The notes under the pieces were generated by a model. It made no database searches. It worked only from the letters and a program-made list of their open reading frames with translations, and was not told where the DNA came from. This document shows, in pieces, positions 21,476 to 32,369 of a DNA stretch of 64,000 nt (position 1 is the first letter of the stretch; each line of letters opens with the position of its first letter). The stretch is taken from the NCBI GenBank assembly GCA_964016885.1, contig OZ024743.1, forward strand, positions 82,973,950 through 83,037,949, given 5' to 3'. Both the position numbers and the translations under genes were made by a program. The stretch is from Eledone cirrhosa (Eukaryota > Mollusca > Cephalopoda > Octopoda > Eledonidae).

Positions 21476-22906
21476 TAGATAGACTACACAAACGACTTAG
21501 GTACATCTTTAAGACCCAAGGAAATTGAACCTAACAGTAGGACAGTAGAAATCGAACCTAACAGTAGGACAGTAAACATTTTAGATGTCACCCTAGAATT
21601 AGACTCAGGTCTCTACCGCCCATACCACAAACCTAATGAAAATCTTAAATACATCAACAGACACTCCAACCAAGGAGCATAATTAACTCAATAGTTAAAA
21701 GCGTCTCCAATAGAGTGTCCACCCTGTCGGTTAATAGAAATATCTTCAACCAGCACGCGGAATACTACAACTCTGCACTTGTAAACGCTGGTTACATTGA
21801 GAAGGTTTCTTACATCGACCCAAATAGAACCGTAACGCCGCCAAACATAACCGGACCCTTAGAAACGAACATAGAAGAGGTCACCACACCTAGAACAAAT
21901 AATAACCTAAGACCCTCTGTAGCCGACATGGTAGCCAGCGTCACACACAACCGTCAAGGAGATAAAGCCATACTCTCCAACCCCAATAAGGACTCCGACT
22001 ATCGCTTACATTTACGTAGTAATAGAGACAAAAGACATAACGCCAATAGATTACTAGGAACCCCTATGACACATACGCCTGACCAAAACGTACCCATACT
22101 ACCACCTAACCACAAAAACCCCACTAAACACAGCAGAGCCCGAAGTAGACTTGTTACATGGTACACGTTGCCACCAATATACCGGGAACCTTCTTCAGGG
22201 CTCTTGAACAATCTTTTCCACACACACATAAATACCACAAGCTCTTCAATAGACACACTGTAACATTCTCTTTCTCCACAGCACCAAATTTAGTCCACAC
22301 AATAACACACACCAATAGGACAAAAATACGAAAACACATGGTTGCCCCACAACAAACCACTACCACAACCCAGAACGAAACCACATACACAACACAACAC
22401 AACAACCCACATGCCAGCTCCACACAGCACGCCACCAACCGGGAACGTACCACCACACCCGTAACACCCGACTGCAACTGCATAAAACGGGCTGAATGCC
22501 CACTAAACGGGGTGTGCCTCATAAAAAACATTGTTTATCGGTGTGATGTCACTCATATATAGGTGCGACCTCCACTACATTTAAGGAGCGCTGGTATAAC
22601 CATAGAAGCTCCTTTAAACATAGGCTGAAACGATCCCAAACCAGACTGGCCGACTTGATCTGGGACCTCAAGGACAAGAACATCGAATCCCAGGTCACAT
22701 GGTCAGTCAAAAGACGCGTGGCGCAACTCCCCAGTAACAGAAACCTCTGCAGATTATGCCTGGCCGAGGCGGCAGAAATAATTAAATTTAAATCTGCCAT
22801 AAACTATAGGTCAGACATAATTGTCAATTGTAGACACACCAGGCTGAACACAGTTTCTGCACAAACATTCGGGGGAGGGCCACACACTAACCATGACCCA
22901 GTATAA
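21476..22906 (+). pseudogene. Penelope-like element (family 3), 3' half with GIY-YIG
   Basis: 5'-truncated. Pieces in order: VNILDVTLELDSGLYRPYHK and NENLKYINRHSNQG (RT thumb side), then in the next frame ISTLSVNR-like and HAEYYNSALVNAGYIEKVSY, then a third frame with FPHTHKYHKLFNRHTVTFSF, the Cys cluster CNCIKRAECPLNGVCLIKN, IVYRCDVT, and after another shift at about 22555 YIGATSTTFKERWYNHRSSF, IWDLKDKNIESQVTWSVKRR and LCRLCLAEAAEIIKF. At least four frame changes or stops. The domain order matches RT/GIY-YIG families common in invertebrates. A 27-bp direct repeat (GAACCTAACAGTAGGACAGT) lies at 21528-21583. Confidence 0.75.
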
Positions 22907-23773
22907 TAATAACCACCTTTCCCCCGTCTCACCATCCCTCATCTCAGTGAATTTATTTTATTGTATTGCATGTAACCATTTGTAAGCCCGTATTTTGTAT
23001 ATCATGCCGCATACATCACCCCCACTAAAAATCACATCGCCATACACCCCTCATCCTTGCAACATTGTGTTCTATCTGCCCTCTCTGTCAGGTTTTACCT
23101 TGCAAACCATAGTAACATCTGATCATATCACCCCATCGCCACCACCACCACCACCACCACCACCACCGCACACATTGCTATATGTCTACCATCCCGCACC
23201 TGCAACCTTACTCCCTCATGTTCCCTCTGCCTACCCTAACCTACAACCCCACGCAAAATTCGATCCTGTAAATGTACTGTCGCACACACCACCACCGCCA
23301 CCACTAGATACATCCACATACTTCAACAATCATTAACATCATTAACATCATCAACACATATCATCTCTCACTCCCATAACGACTGTGTTACATCTGCCCT
23401 CTCTCTATGCTTTACCCTGTAACCCACCGTAACATCTGATCATGTAAATATATTGTTGAACATATCACCCCATCACCACCACCACCACCATGACCACAAC
23501 ACACATCGGTATACGTCCACAAACTTTTTCCCCCGTGTTCCCTATGTCACTTTTTAACCTGTAACCCATCGTATTATTCGATCCTGTATATTTTTGTCAC
23601 TCACAACTCCACCACCGCCACCACAAGGCACAACTCCATACCTCAACATTCATTAACTTCATTACATCGCCCACACATACCTTCCCTCTCGAACCAACGC
23701 AAGTCTGTGTGTCTGTGTGTAAGTATTTTATATATGTGTGCGTATATATATGCATGTGTATATATATATATAT

Positions 23774-23811
<38 letters not shown>

Positions 23812-24336
23812 CGGAAGAAATGTGGTAAGGAACCAGGTGGACCATAACGCACCAAAGTACTCAATACTTAGGGTAGTAGAGTGGGTAATAGGAACGAGTT
23901 GGACCCCGACGGCTGAGCTCAAGCCGTTTCGACGGCTAGTTCTGGACTAATTAGCCGTCCAGAATTAGCCGTCGAAACGGCTTGAGCTCAGCCGTCGGGG
24001 TCCAACTCGTTCCTATATATATGACCACCACGGAATCTACTAAACATCATAGGAATTTACCAACATTTCAACCATCCTCTTACGGAATCACTTATATAAC
24101 TCACCCACACACACACCCAAAACATTTTTTTTCTCCCACACGCCACCTACACCCACAACACGCTTAAACCCCACACACACGTGCTTTCCACCACATATTT
24201 ACACCCTCAGCCTCCTGATTCCTCTCCCCCCCCCCTCTATCCACACACGCACAGACACTCCGACCTACACCCCCCCCCCACACACACACACCTCTTCCTG
24301 AACATGCAACCCCGTTCTTCCCCCAACCCTTACTTT

Positions 24337-24367
<31 letters not shown>

Positions 24368-24781
24368 GTACACCTACACACACACACCACCTTCAGCCCT
24401 CCCCGCTCGGACACCCCGTCTCCCTCTCCCCACTCCACCCGCCACCACCCCTACACACCCCACACCCTTCCACCACCTGTTTTACCCCTTTTTAATTTCA
24501 GTTTATTTTGATCATGCTTTTATATTTATTTTTATTTCATTCCTTTTATTTTGATCATGCTTTATTTTTATTTTTAATTTCATTCGCACCGTTTCCTTTC
24601 GCTATATGTCTCTCCACCACTCCCCTACACACCCTTTGAACTCTGTTCCCACACCCTTCTCACCTGAGGAAGGGCTTATGCCCGAAACGTCGTTCCCCAC
24701 CACCACCCCACTCTCCAGAGCGTGAAATTAATAAACATTCGTTGTACTGCCTCTCTGTTTTGTTCCTGTTCAAATTTTTCC

Positions 24782-24790
<9 letters not shown>
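22907..24790 (+). mobile_element. Family 3 PLE-like 3' noncoding region
   Basis: Long C-rich, CCACCA-containing DNA with imperfect tandem blocks (GTAACATCTGATCATRT at about 23110 and 23430). It is interrupted at 23750-24020 by a (TA)n-flanked inverted repeat. At 24660-24690 it carries CTGAGGAAGGGCTTATGCCC GAAACG, a hammerhead-like remnant with an extra A before stem II, then AATAAACATTCGTTG and (TA)n. No gene otherwise. Confidence 0.45.
23755..24020. mobile_element. (TA)n-flanked asymmetric inverted repeat
   Basis: TA tract 23757-23810, then a copy of the 8013-8222 family. GACCCCGACGGCTGAGCTCA and its reverse complement face each other around CTGGACTAATTAGCCGTCCAG, with arms of about 65 bp; the left arm is longer. 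Minus-strand copy at 49060-49245. Confidence 0.65.
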
Positions 24791-24824
<34 letters not shown>

Positions 24825-25180
24825 ATATATGTGTGTGTATATATATGTATATGTATATCTGTGTGTATGTGTATGTGTGTATATCTATATGTGTATGTGA
24901 GTGTGTGTATGTGTGTATGTATGTATGTGTATGTCTATATGTACAACACCATCCCCATTGGCTCTCACCCTCCCCCATCTTTGTACTACGCCACCCCCAC
25001 CGATACTACCCCCCCTCCTCTCCATATATATCCACACGCGCGCATGCGCATATATATGTGTGTGTATATGTGCATATAGATATATGTACGCGTGGATGCA
25101 TGTGGGCGCCTGTATGTGTGTGTATATAGGTGTGTATGTATATATGTCAGTACATATGCGCATGTATATATATACAACGT
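24785..25180. repeat. (TA)n and TG/TA simple DNA
   Basis: Pure TA at 24785-24816, then degenerate TG/TA to 24945 and again at 25055-25180, with about 90 bp of C-rich DNA between. Confidence 0.9.
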
Positions 25181-25199
25181 ATTTGTCAGACTAAGAGTG

Positions 25200-25535
25200 T
25201 CTAGATATGTACCTCGCCATGGACTTGACACCACCAACACACCCACCACACCACCACAAACGCCACCACCATAAACAACAACACCACAACCACACCCCAC
25301 ACAATAACCAGCCACAAGTCTACGCCAACCTGTCTACCGACAATCCACCACCCCCACATCACAACCCATCCCAGTCAGCGACCGTCACCACCATCTTACG
25401 ATCACATCCACCCCCTCATACACTACAGGCGGAAGTCAATCCGCCACCCCCACACCACCGTCCATCGTAGCCAGCGACCGTCACCAACATCTTATCATCA
25501 CATCCACCCCCACATACACTACAGGCCAATACATC
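25200..25535. repeat. CCA-rich tandem repeats
   Basis: A unit of about 95 bp (AGCGACCGTCACCA, ACATCCACCCCC, ACACTACAGGC) occurs at about 25378 and 25470. Preceded by CCACCA-rich DNA. Confidence 0.65.
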
Positions 25536-25539
25536 CCTA

Positions 25540-25772
25540 TGATCTTTTCCACCAATCAAAACAACTCATATTGTACAACTTATGAACTTCTGACTTTATC
25601 ACATAGCATGTATTCATTTTCTTATACCATTTTAAAGGGTCTGTCGAGCTGCCGATTATTGAGTCGGGTAAGATCGATACAGATCGAACCTTGAGCTGAT
25701 CAGTGGCGAAACGCGCGTCACCTACCAATAAATGTAATGAAGGAGTAACCAATCGTCCTTGTTATCCTTTCA
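25540..25772 (+). mobile_element. PLE-like 3' terminus fragment
   Basis: Shares GAGTCGGGTAAGATC, ATACA and GGCGAAAC with 27360-27440 and 32300. CTGATCA...GAAACGCGCGTCACC is hammerhead-like, but G8 is C, so not functional. Confidence 0.4.
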
Positions 25773-26019
25773 ATATATATATGTATATATATGTGTCTGT
25801 ATATATGTATGTGTGTGTGTTATGCGTATGTTTGTGTGTGTGTGTATATCTATATTTGTGTTATGTATATGTATACTCTAAATATAAATTATAGCTTTGA
25901 AGAATTAGCTTTTAATGAATTCCCTTTTCTATCAACCAATGATCTCTACCCATCCCACTCCCTACCCTCTCCTACCACCTGAAGAGACCTATAAATACCA
26001 TATTTATTTTTCGATACCC

Positions 26020-26070
26020 AGATTCCTGATGATTTCTAAAGAATGAAACAGTTCTAGTCCTGTAGAATCT
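26020..26070 (+). ncRNA. Hammerhead ribozyme candidate, family C
   Basis: Stem I AGATTC (26020-26025) with GAATCT (26065-26070), six perfect pairs. Core CTGATGA (26026-26032). Stem II TTC/GAA around TAAA with a T-T closing mismatch. GAAA at 26045-26048. Stem III ACAG/CTGT with an 8-nt loop, then A (26064). Predicted cleavage follows 26064. The palindrome at 41331-41392 is built from the 3' part of this unit. Confidence 0.6.
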
Positions 26071-26082
26071 CATCTATATTAA

Positions 26083-26087
<5 letters not shown>

Positions 26088-26138
<51 letters not shown>

Positions 26139-26300
26139 TTATTTTTTATTCTTTTATTTTTTATTTTTTATTTTTTATTTTTTATTTTTTATTTTTTTTT
26201 TATTTTTATTTTTTTATTTTATTTTTTTATTTTTTATTATTTTTTATTTTTTTTTTTTTTTTTATTTTACTTTTTTTTTTTTTCTATTTGCTTACTTATT
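26088..26300. repeat. (TA)n followed by (ATTTTTT)n
   Basis: Pure TA at 26088-26134, then a T-rich array of TATTTTT heptamers to about 26290. Confidence 0.93.
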
Positions 26301-27165
26301 TATTTATTTATATGTGTGTATGTATGCTTGCAAGTATGTGTATGGACATATGTGTGTACATGGTTCATATTTGTGCATGTATAACAGGATGCATCCTTCC
26401 ATGGATGACCCTGTATGACCTTTGTGTGCAGATTTATATGACATTGGGGTAAGGACAGAGATATATACATGTGTGCGTGTATCTTCTTTGTTGATGTACG
26501 TGGACACGGAGGTAATTGGGCGGGTATTTGTTGGAATGTATATGAGCCAGTGAGTGTGTGTGTGTGTGTGTGTGTCTGTGGGTGTGTGTGTGTATGTGTG
26601 TGTGTGTGTGTGTGTGTATGTGCACCTACATAGAGCAGGGTTTGTTTGTTTGTATGTAGATATATATACATGTGTGTATGTATGTGTGTATGTGTGTTTG
26701 TGTCTTTGGAAGTGTGTCTGTCCTTGTGCCTATCAATAAGGACAGGCGTGTATGTGTGCGTGTGTGTGTCTATGTATATGTCTGTGCGTGTTTGTGTATA
26801 TGTGCAGATGTACGCGAACGCTGATATGTGTCCTTGTATGCGTGTACGTGTGTGTGTGCGTGTGCGTGTGTGTGAGACCGGATGTATGGTGGTATATAGG
26901 CAGGCGCCAGGTATAATGGCAGGCGCAAGTGGACGTGTGTGTTGGTGTGTATATGGTTGTGGGTGTGTGTGGCTGTGTGTAAGAGAGGGAGTGTGTGTGT
27001 GTATATGTATATGGGTGTGTATGTCTACACATGTGTGCGTACATATGTGTATGCATATATATGTATGTGTCTGCGTGTGTGTGTATGTGTATGCGTATTT
27101 ATATGTGTGTGTGTATGTGTGGGTATATATCTGTGAGTGTGAGCGGACTTGTGAGATACCAAACC
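26300..27165. repeat. Long degenerate TG/TATG simple DNA
   Basis: About 870 bp of TGTG/TATG with scattered substitutions. Long open frames on both strands (Cys/Val/Tyr or His/Thr rich) are artefacts. Confidence 0.85.
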
Positions 27166-27199
27166 CAGCATGAGTCCATTGAAGTGTGTCGGACGGAGA

Positions 27200-27480
27200 G
27201 TAGCTGATGATCAGTGTGGCAGGAAATATTGACCAGAATTTATGATGACGTAGAAAAACAACAGCCAATGGCAAGACAAGAGTGGAAGATGTTTTTTGAA
27301 GGTGTTTTTTGAAGCTAACACCCCAGTGAGAAAATTTGCTCCGAAAGCATTGCATGTGTCCGAAGAACCCGCAGTTATAGAATCAGGCAGATCCATACAA
27401 TGATCATGTTTCGAGCTATCTGCTGGCAAAACAATTGTAACACGCAATAAACTGAGTCTAGATGCATCACTGATTTTTCG
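27200..27480 (+). mobile_element. PLE-like 3' terminus fragment
   Basis: Ends with GCAAAACAATTGTAACACGC AATAAACTGAG, the same terminus as 32300-32360. An ACAATTGT palindrome follows the GAAA-equivalent. No coding. Confidence 0.4.
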
Positions 27481-27575
27481 TTTTTTTATATTATATCACA
27501 CTCTGCTCTGTAAGAACATAGAGTGCTCAACTGGCATACCGCCTATGGAAGCACCATAGCTACCATTAAACACAC

Positions 27576-27687
<112 letters not shown>

Positions 27688-27722
27688 AGTTGATGGATGT
27701 GAATCCATAATATAGGGACAAT

Positions 27723-27905
27723 TAAATCTCTCCCAAGGTAACTCTATCTCGTGTTATTGTTTTTATTTTTTACGCTCTTTCCTACGTTCTTCTACACACT
27801 ATACATCTCATTCTACATTCACTTACATCTCTCTCTTCACCACCAGATCTTGTTACCCGGAGAATTACCCATCTGCATTGTTGAGGCTTCCAAAACGACC
27901 AAAAG

Positions 27906-27910
<5 letters not shown>
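27723..27910 (+). repeat. Dispersed repeat shared with 61597-61800
   Basis: TAAATCTCTCCCAAGGTAAC, ACTTACATCTCTCTC and GATCTTGTTACCCGGAGA match the DNA that flanks the giant minisatellite on its right. Ends at (TA)n 27910-27947. Confidence 0.7.
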
Positions 27911-27949
<39 letters not shown>

Positions 27950-27950
<1 letters not shown>

Positions 27951-28205
27951 CAAGAAAGAAGAGTGACATGGTTGGCTATACAATAAGGGCTTTATTCACA
28001 TTGCTGACAATTGTTTCTTTAATCTGGTAGGTCTAGAGTTCGCTAACCGCTTGATGTTGCGTCAATCGATCTCTAATACTTTGTTTATAACCATTCGTTT
28101 CATCGGAGCGTGCGGAAGTGAGGAAAATACTCAAGGCATGGCTTTTATAGAGGAGTGGTGTTAAACCAGAACAATAATAAAATAACTAGATAATTGAGAT
28201 GATCA
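27950..28205. mobile_element. Retroelement terminus, noncoding
   Basis: Begins after (TA)n. On the minus strand it has GAAACAATTGTCAGC, a palindromic stem III-like motif followed by an AATAAAG border, as in 45240 and 47410. No hammerhead core is recognisable. Confidence 0.35.
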
Positions 28206-28208
28206 AAT

Positions 28209-28390
28209 AATAATTGTTTCTACTTTTGGCACAAGGCCAGCAATTACCAGTGCATTACTGGTACTTTATTTTATCGACCCCGTAAGGATGAAAGGCAAAG
28301 TTAACCTCGGCGGGATTTGAACTCAGAATGGCAAGGGCTGTAACTCTATGCGTCAAAGCATGGCGTCCGATCCTCTACCGATACTGCCAT
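28209..28390 (-). repeat. SINE, near full length
   Basis: Minus-strand copy with the GTCGATAAAATAAAG tail, B-box region and a head ending in GGCAGTATCGGTAGAGGATC. It abuts the 3' end of the LINE at 28392. Confidence 0.85.
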
Positions 28391-28678
28391 AATAATAATG
28401 ATTTCATTTATTAGCCACAAGGGCCGACATGTAGGGGACAATACAAAGACAGGGACAATGGGGGTTTACAATAAGGTCGAGTAAAAGTGCACAATGGCAA
28501 GACTAACTTAACAATGAAGATATAAAAAATATAAAAGAAATATGCATAAATATAACAAAATAAATTGCCCGATAGGGGGTGGACGACCCTGGGGTGACTC
28601 GGGTACCCCACCAATCCTGAACCACCCTGCGCTTCTAGGGCACCCAGGGAGAGCACCCTTCTCCTCAAGTTAGCTAGC

Positions 28679-29483
28679 CTATAGGCGCATGGTCAGAGTA
28701 GGCCCATTCACACGAGCCATTCTCGCCACATTCATCCACCTTTTAGCAAATGTACTGGGGGGCAGCACTTCTCTCTCCACCATGACCTTCCTTTCCAGGT
28801 GAAACTTGAAGAAGTTGATGAGGGATTGGTCGAAGAGAAAAGTGTCTGTCTTCAGTCCTTTTAATCTGGTCCACCATATAACCTCTTTCGCAACTGCCAC
28901 CAGACAGAAGAAAATATCCTGCTCTTCCTGACCTAAGGAAGGCGGCGGGTCGATCTTCACTATGGACTCGGCCGATAGCCGGATTCGTTCCACACGCGAC
29001 AGTAGCTGTTCGATATAACTCCACAAGTCAGTAATGCACGGACATTGGACAAGTGCGTGCAGAACGGTTTCGTCGTTCTGTACGCATCTTTGGCAGGTCC
29101 GTCTGACAGCACTTCCGTGCCTGTAGAGTTTATCCCGAACCGGCAGTGCTCCCCCCCCCCCGGTAGCACTGCCAAGCGAGGGATTTCTGGAAATTGTCCA
29201 TCGTCCCCAACTCGAAGGTCCTCCGGTACCGACTGGTCAGTTCGACTTCGTCGAGGCCCAAAGCTTCTCCGAGTGCGTCAACGCACTTGCCCACCACTAA
29301 TCCTCTATAGAACTCGAGAGTGGAAGTTCCACTGATGGCATTGCCCGCTTGGTAGAGGGCAGTGAGTGCCTGGCAACATTCTAGGTGCCAGTCACCCAGT
29401 CTCGGTCTCTTCTTGACCCAGGACTGCAGCTCAGTCAAAGAAACGAGCTGCGGAAAGGCCCGTCTGATAAACGGCGACCACAC
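28679..29483 (-). pseudogene. Tx1-like LINE, C-terminal domain
   Basis: Two frame pieces: SLTELQSWVKKRPRLGDWHL and ISGTSTLEFYRGLVVGKCVD (29130-29483), then SRVERIRLSAESIVKIDPPP, FFCLVAVAKEVIWWTRLKGL and FAKRWMNVARMARVNGPTLT, ending LTMRL* at 28679. A poly-C run near 29152 accompanies the frameshift. This corresponds to the long C-terminal region that follows the RT in L1/Tx1-group proteins. Confidence 0.6.
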
Positions 29484-29516
29484 CTGTTCACCGTTTAGGC
29501 AGAATACCTGGAGATG

Positions 29517-31004
29517 TCACAGCCTCAACGCATCATTAGCCACGGCATGCCCAGCCCTCCTCGTAGAGGGTGCTGGCAGCAGATGGACCGCCTCACCAAC
29601 GGAACTTTTCCCCTCCATAAGAATTTGAAAAGAAGCCGTTCCAACTTGACGAGGCGCGAACGGGGGCAAGGCATGACGGTCAGGCGGTAGTAGATGACGG
29701 ACGCGATGTACGCATTCGCCACCTCCGCGCGACCTTTCAGTGATAGCTTCCTCCCAGCCCATTTTTGGGGTGAGACTGGCTACTCTGCTCGTTACCTCGT
29801 CCCAATTCTTTTCCACCTGGAGGTCTGGTCCGAACCAAACCCCGAGCAACTTTACCGGTCCGTCCGTCCAGCCCCCCACGACGCTGTTGGATGGCATGGG
29901 CTTGCCTCTCCAGGTTCCGAGCTGCAAGCCCACCGACTTTTCCGGGTTAAGTTTGGCTCCTGTCAAACTTTCATATTCCTTCAACAAGGTGCTGACCACC
30001 TCGATTTCTGAGGTGTTCGACACCATCATGGTGATGTCGTCCACATAAGGCGGCACCGCCTTTCCACGTCCCGGTTCGAGCGGGATGCCCTGCAACAGCT
30101 CCAGCTTCTGCAGTAAAGGCTCGAGAGTCAATACGTACAGAGGGGAAGAGAGAAGGCACCCTTGACGGACCGATCGGGAGGGCCGAAATGGTTCCGAGAG
30201 GTGGCCATTAACCTTGACCACCAAGCGTGTGCCGCTGTGCATTGCAGCGATCCAGCTTCTGAAGACAGGGCCGAAGCCCGCTGCTTTGAGGACAAACTCC
30301 AGATACCGATGGTCGACCCTATCGAATGCTTTTGATTGATCTAAATTGATCAGTGCCCCACCGAAGCCAGGTTTACACCCTACCCTCTCTATGATGTATC
30401 GCATGAGGTGGAGATTGTAGTGTATGGACCTGGCTGGGATTGCGCAAGTTTGCGCCTCTCCAACCAAATCCTTGACGACAAGCGCCAATCTCTTTGCTAA
30501 CACCTTGGCCAAAATCTTAAACTCTGTGTTGAGCAGAGTTATGGGCCTGAAGTTGTCTAATGTATCCCTTGTTCTCGTCTTTCCTTATCAGCGTCACCAC
30601 TCCCCTGCTCACAGAACTGAGAATACTCCCATTCTGCTGCCAGTTGCAATAGAGTGCTTCGAGGGGATCGGAGAACAAGTCTGGCATATTTACGTAAAGC
30701 TCGTAGGGCAGGCCATCCAAACCGTGTGACTTGCACCTCATGCAGCCGACAAGGGCGTCCTGAATTTCGGCTAAAGTAATCGGCCTTTCGCAGCGCTCAG
30801 CGTCGACCGTCGAGATGCGCGGCAAGCCGTTACTCTAATCTCTCTTTTGAGAGCCCCCCACCATCTGTTTTTGATGATCCCCCCTGTCAACTTTTGTTTA
30901 ACTAAATTGTTGACTCGGTCCCTGTAAGCCTTACGTGCCGGAAATGACATGTTCAGCTTCCAGTAACCCGGTCCCAACCTACGCGTTTTATTTAGATCGA
31001 CCAT
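29517..31004 (-). pseudogene. Tx1-like LINE reverse transcriptase
   Basis: Fragments in order: YWKLNMSFPARKAYRDRVNN (30771-31004), EIQDALVGCMRCKSHGLDGL and LPYELYVNM (30517-30825), then after a frameshift near 30575 ILAKVLAKRLALVVKDLVGE, ALINLDQSKAFDRVDHRYLE (catalytic Asp), SVRQGCLLSSPLYVLTLEPL, VPPYVDDITMMVS (catalytic YVDD) and GAKLNPEKSVGLQLG, then in another frame FLWRGKVPLVRRSICCQHPL RGGLGMPWL. The order K-S-G-DGLP, D-KAFD, G-P, YVDD, GGLG is diagnostic of an L1/Tx1-type RT. Several shifts and stops, so inactive. Confidence 0.8.
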
Positions 31005-31061
31005 AAGAAGAAAATAAGAAAATAATAAGAAGAATATAACGATAACCTGTTATCCTGTATC

Positions 31062-31065
<4 letters not shown>

Positions 31066-31100
<35 letters not shown>
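31066..31100. repeat. (TA)n microsatellite
   Basis: Pure TA between the LINE and the hammerhead repeat. Confidence 0.93.
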
Positions 31101-31105
<5 letters not shown>

Positions 31106-31240
31106 TAGTTAAACAAGATTCAATGAGTATATCAAAGAATGAGTTTTACAGTAGATTGGAAGCACTCTACGGGAAAATAATTTTCCAGAGTTATTAATAT
31201 TAAAATACAAATATTAATAAAATAGATGTTCTTTTGATCA

Positions 31241-31303
31241 ATTACATTTTATTATACATATTTCGGATGTACAACAGTACATCCTCATCAGACAAAATAT
31301 AAT
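31241..31303 (-). ncRNA. Hammerhead ribozyme, strongest candidate
   Basis: On the minus strand: stem I of 12 consecutive pairs (two G-U) between 31292-31303 and 31241-31252; core CTGATGA (31285-31291); stem II GGATGTAC/GTACATCC, eight perfect pairs with a TGTT loop; GAAA (31261-31264); stem III ATA/TAT with a 2-nt loop; then A, with predicted cleavage between 31253 and 31252. Every invariant position is present. Confidence 0.85.
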
Positions 31304-32080
31304 GATACATGACATACCCTGAGATGTTAATCAAGGTAGTGATTAACCTAAGAGAAAATTTAACATTTATACCCTAATAATGAGAAAATGCGAAAACGTA
31401 ATAAATTCAATAGAGAATGTGTGAGTAAGAAAAACGTTGCTTAATGTAACAGTTATAGAGATTTTAAAATGTATGATACTACAATTTATGTTTATCTAGG
31501 AAAACATCTCATGAATTATAACAGTCAATGAGAGCCACTGGAATAGGATTTATAGAGAGGGAAAGATAAGGGGGGTAATATATGCAGAAGGAGATTTTTT
31601 CCGAAAGTTAAACGGTTAAGTTTGAAAATATTTAATTTATGCTATTTTAGGGTGAAGAATCAAGATTTTAGGGGTTTTTTTAAATTGCTGGTTATTTATA
31701 TTTATTAGTTTTGTAAATTCTATAAGTGTGTTAACATTTATAAACTTCTTAATTTTATGAGGATAACATTTAAAGGATTTAGCTGGCCAGCGGAAGGGAA
31801 AGTTTACACTGTTGAATATTTTCCTAAATGTAAACTTTAACGAAGATAATCAATGTCAATATATTCGGTATGTAAAGCTTATGAAGTACTTATTGTTAGA
31901 AATATTTAAATAACGATTATGTATATAGATATATATTAATGAGCCAGTATATTTTAGGTAAATGATAACGAAAAGACAACCTTAACGGTTGGAGCTTCCT
32001 GGATACTATCCAGGAAGCTCCAACCGTTAAGGTTGTCATTTTTTCCGGGTATGTCAATATTTATTTATAAAACAAATCTG

Positions 32081-32146
32081 TATTTTATCTGATGAAAGCG
32101 CACCATAATTTGCCTTGGTGGCCCTTGAAATATGTATAATAAAATA
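32081..32146 (+). ncRNA. Hammerhead ribozyme, family A
   Basis: Core CTGATGA (32089-32095), stem II AAGCGCACCA with TGGTGGCCCTT (one mismatch, one bulge), GAAA (32127-32130), TATGTATA giving a 3-bp stem III and H17 = A, cleavage after 32138, stem I of eight perfect pairs (32081-32088 with 32139-32146). Confidence 0.75.
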
Positions 32147-32369
32147 AATATGGTTTTATAAATATAGTTTCCGTTTATTAATATATTGTGTATTTACTCC
32201 ACTAAACTGTTGAATGCTTTATATCAGTTATAAACATTTTTAAGCTTGTTGAATCCCAACAAATTAAATATAACCTCTGCATATATATATATATATATGC
32301 CGGCGAAACAATTGTAACACGCAATAAACTGAGTCCAGATGCATCACTGACTTTTCGTTTTTTTTATAG

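Larger units (their letters stand above)
28392..31010 (-). mobile_element. Tx1-like LINE, 5'-truncated, with 3' end
   Basis: Minus-strand non-LTR retrotransposon, GC-richer than its surroundings. The 3' untranslated end (28392-28680) finishes with GCTAATAAATGAAATCATTA and short ATT repeats. The 5' side stops at about 31010 next to A-rich DNA and (TA)n. Coding remains in at least five frame pieces. Confidence 0.75.
31101..32285. mobile_element. Hammerhead repeat family A, inverted arrangement
   Basis: Minus-oriented unit (31101 to about 32005) facing a short plus-oriented unit (about 32007-32285). The junction is a palindrome around 31975-32035 (CAACCTTAACGGTTGGAGCT and its reverse complement). 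Each half carries a hammerhead. AT-rich, no coding recognised. Bounded by (TA)n on both sides. Confidence 0.6.

Noticed and set aside
24660..24695. CTGAGGA...GAAACGTC as an active hammerhead
   Set aside because: An unpaired A precedes stem II and stem I has only about two pairs. Kept only as a remnant within the PLE tail.
26300..27355. 351-codon His/Thr-rich frame on the minus strand
   Set aside because: Composed of TG/TATG simple DNA; composition explains it fully.
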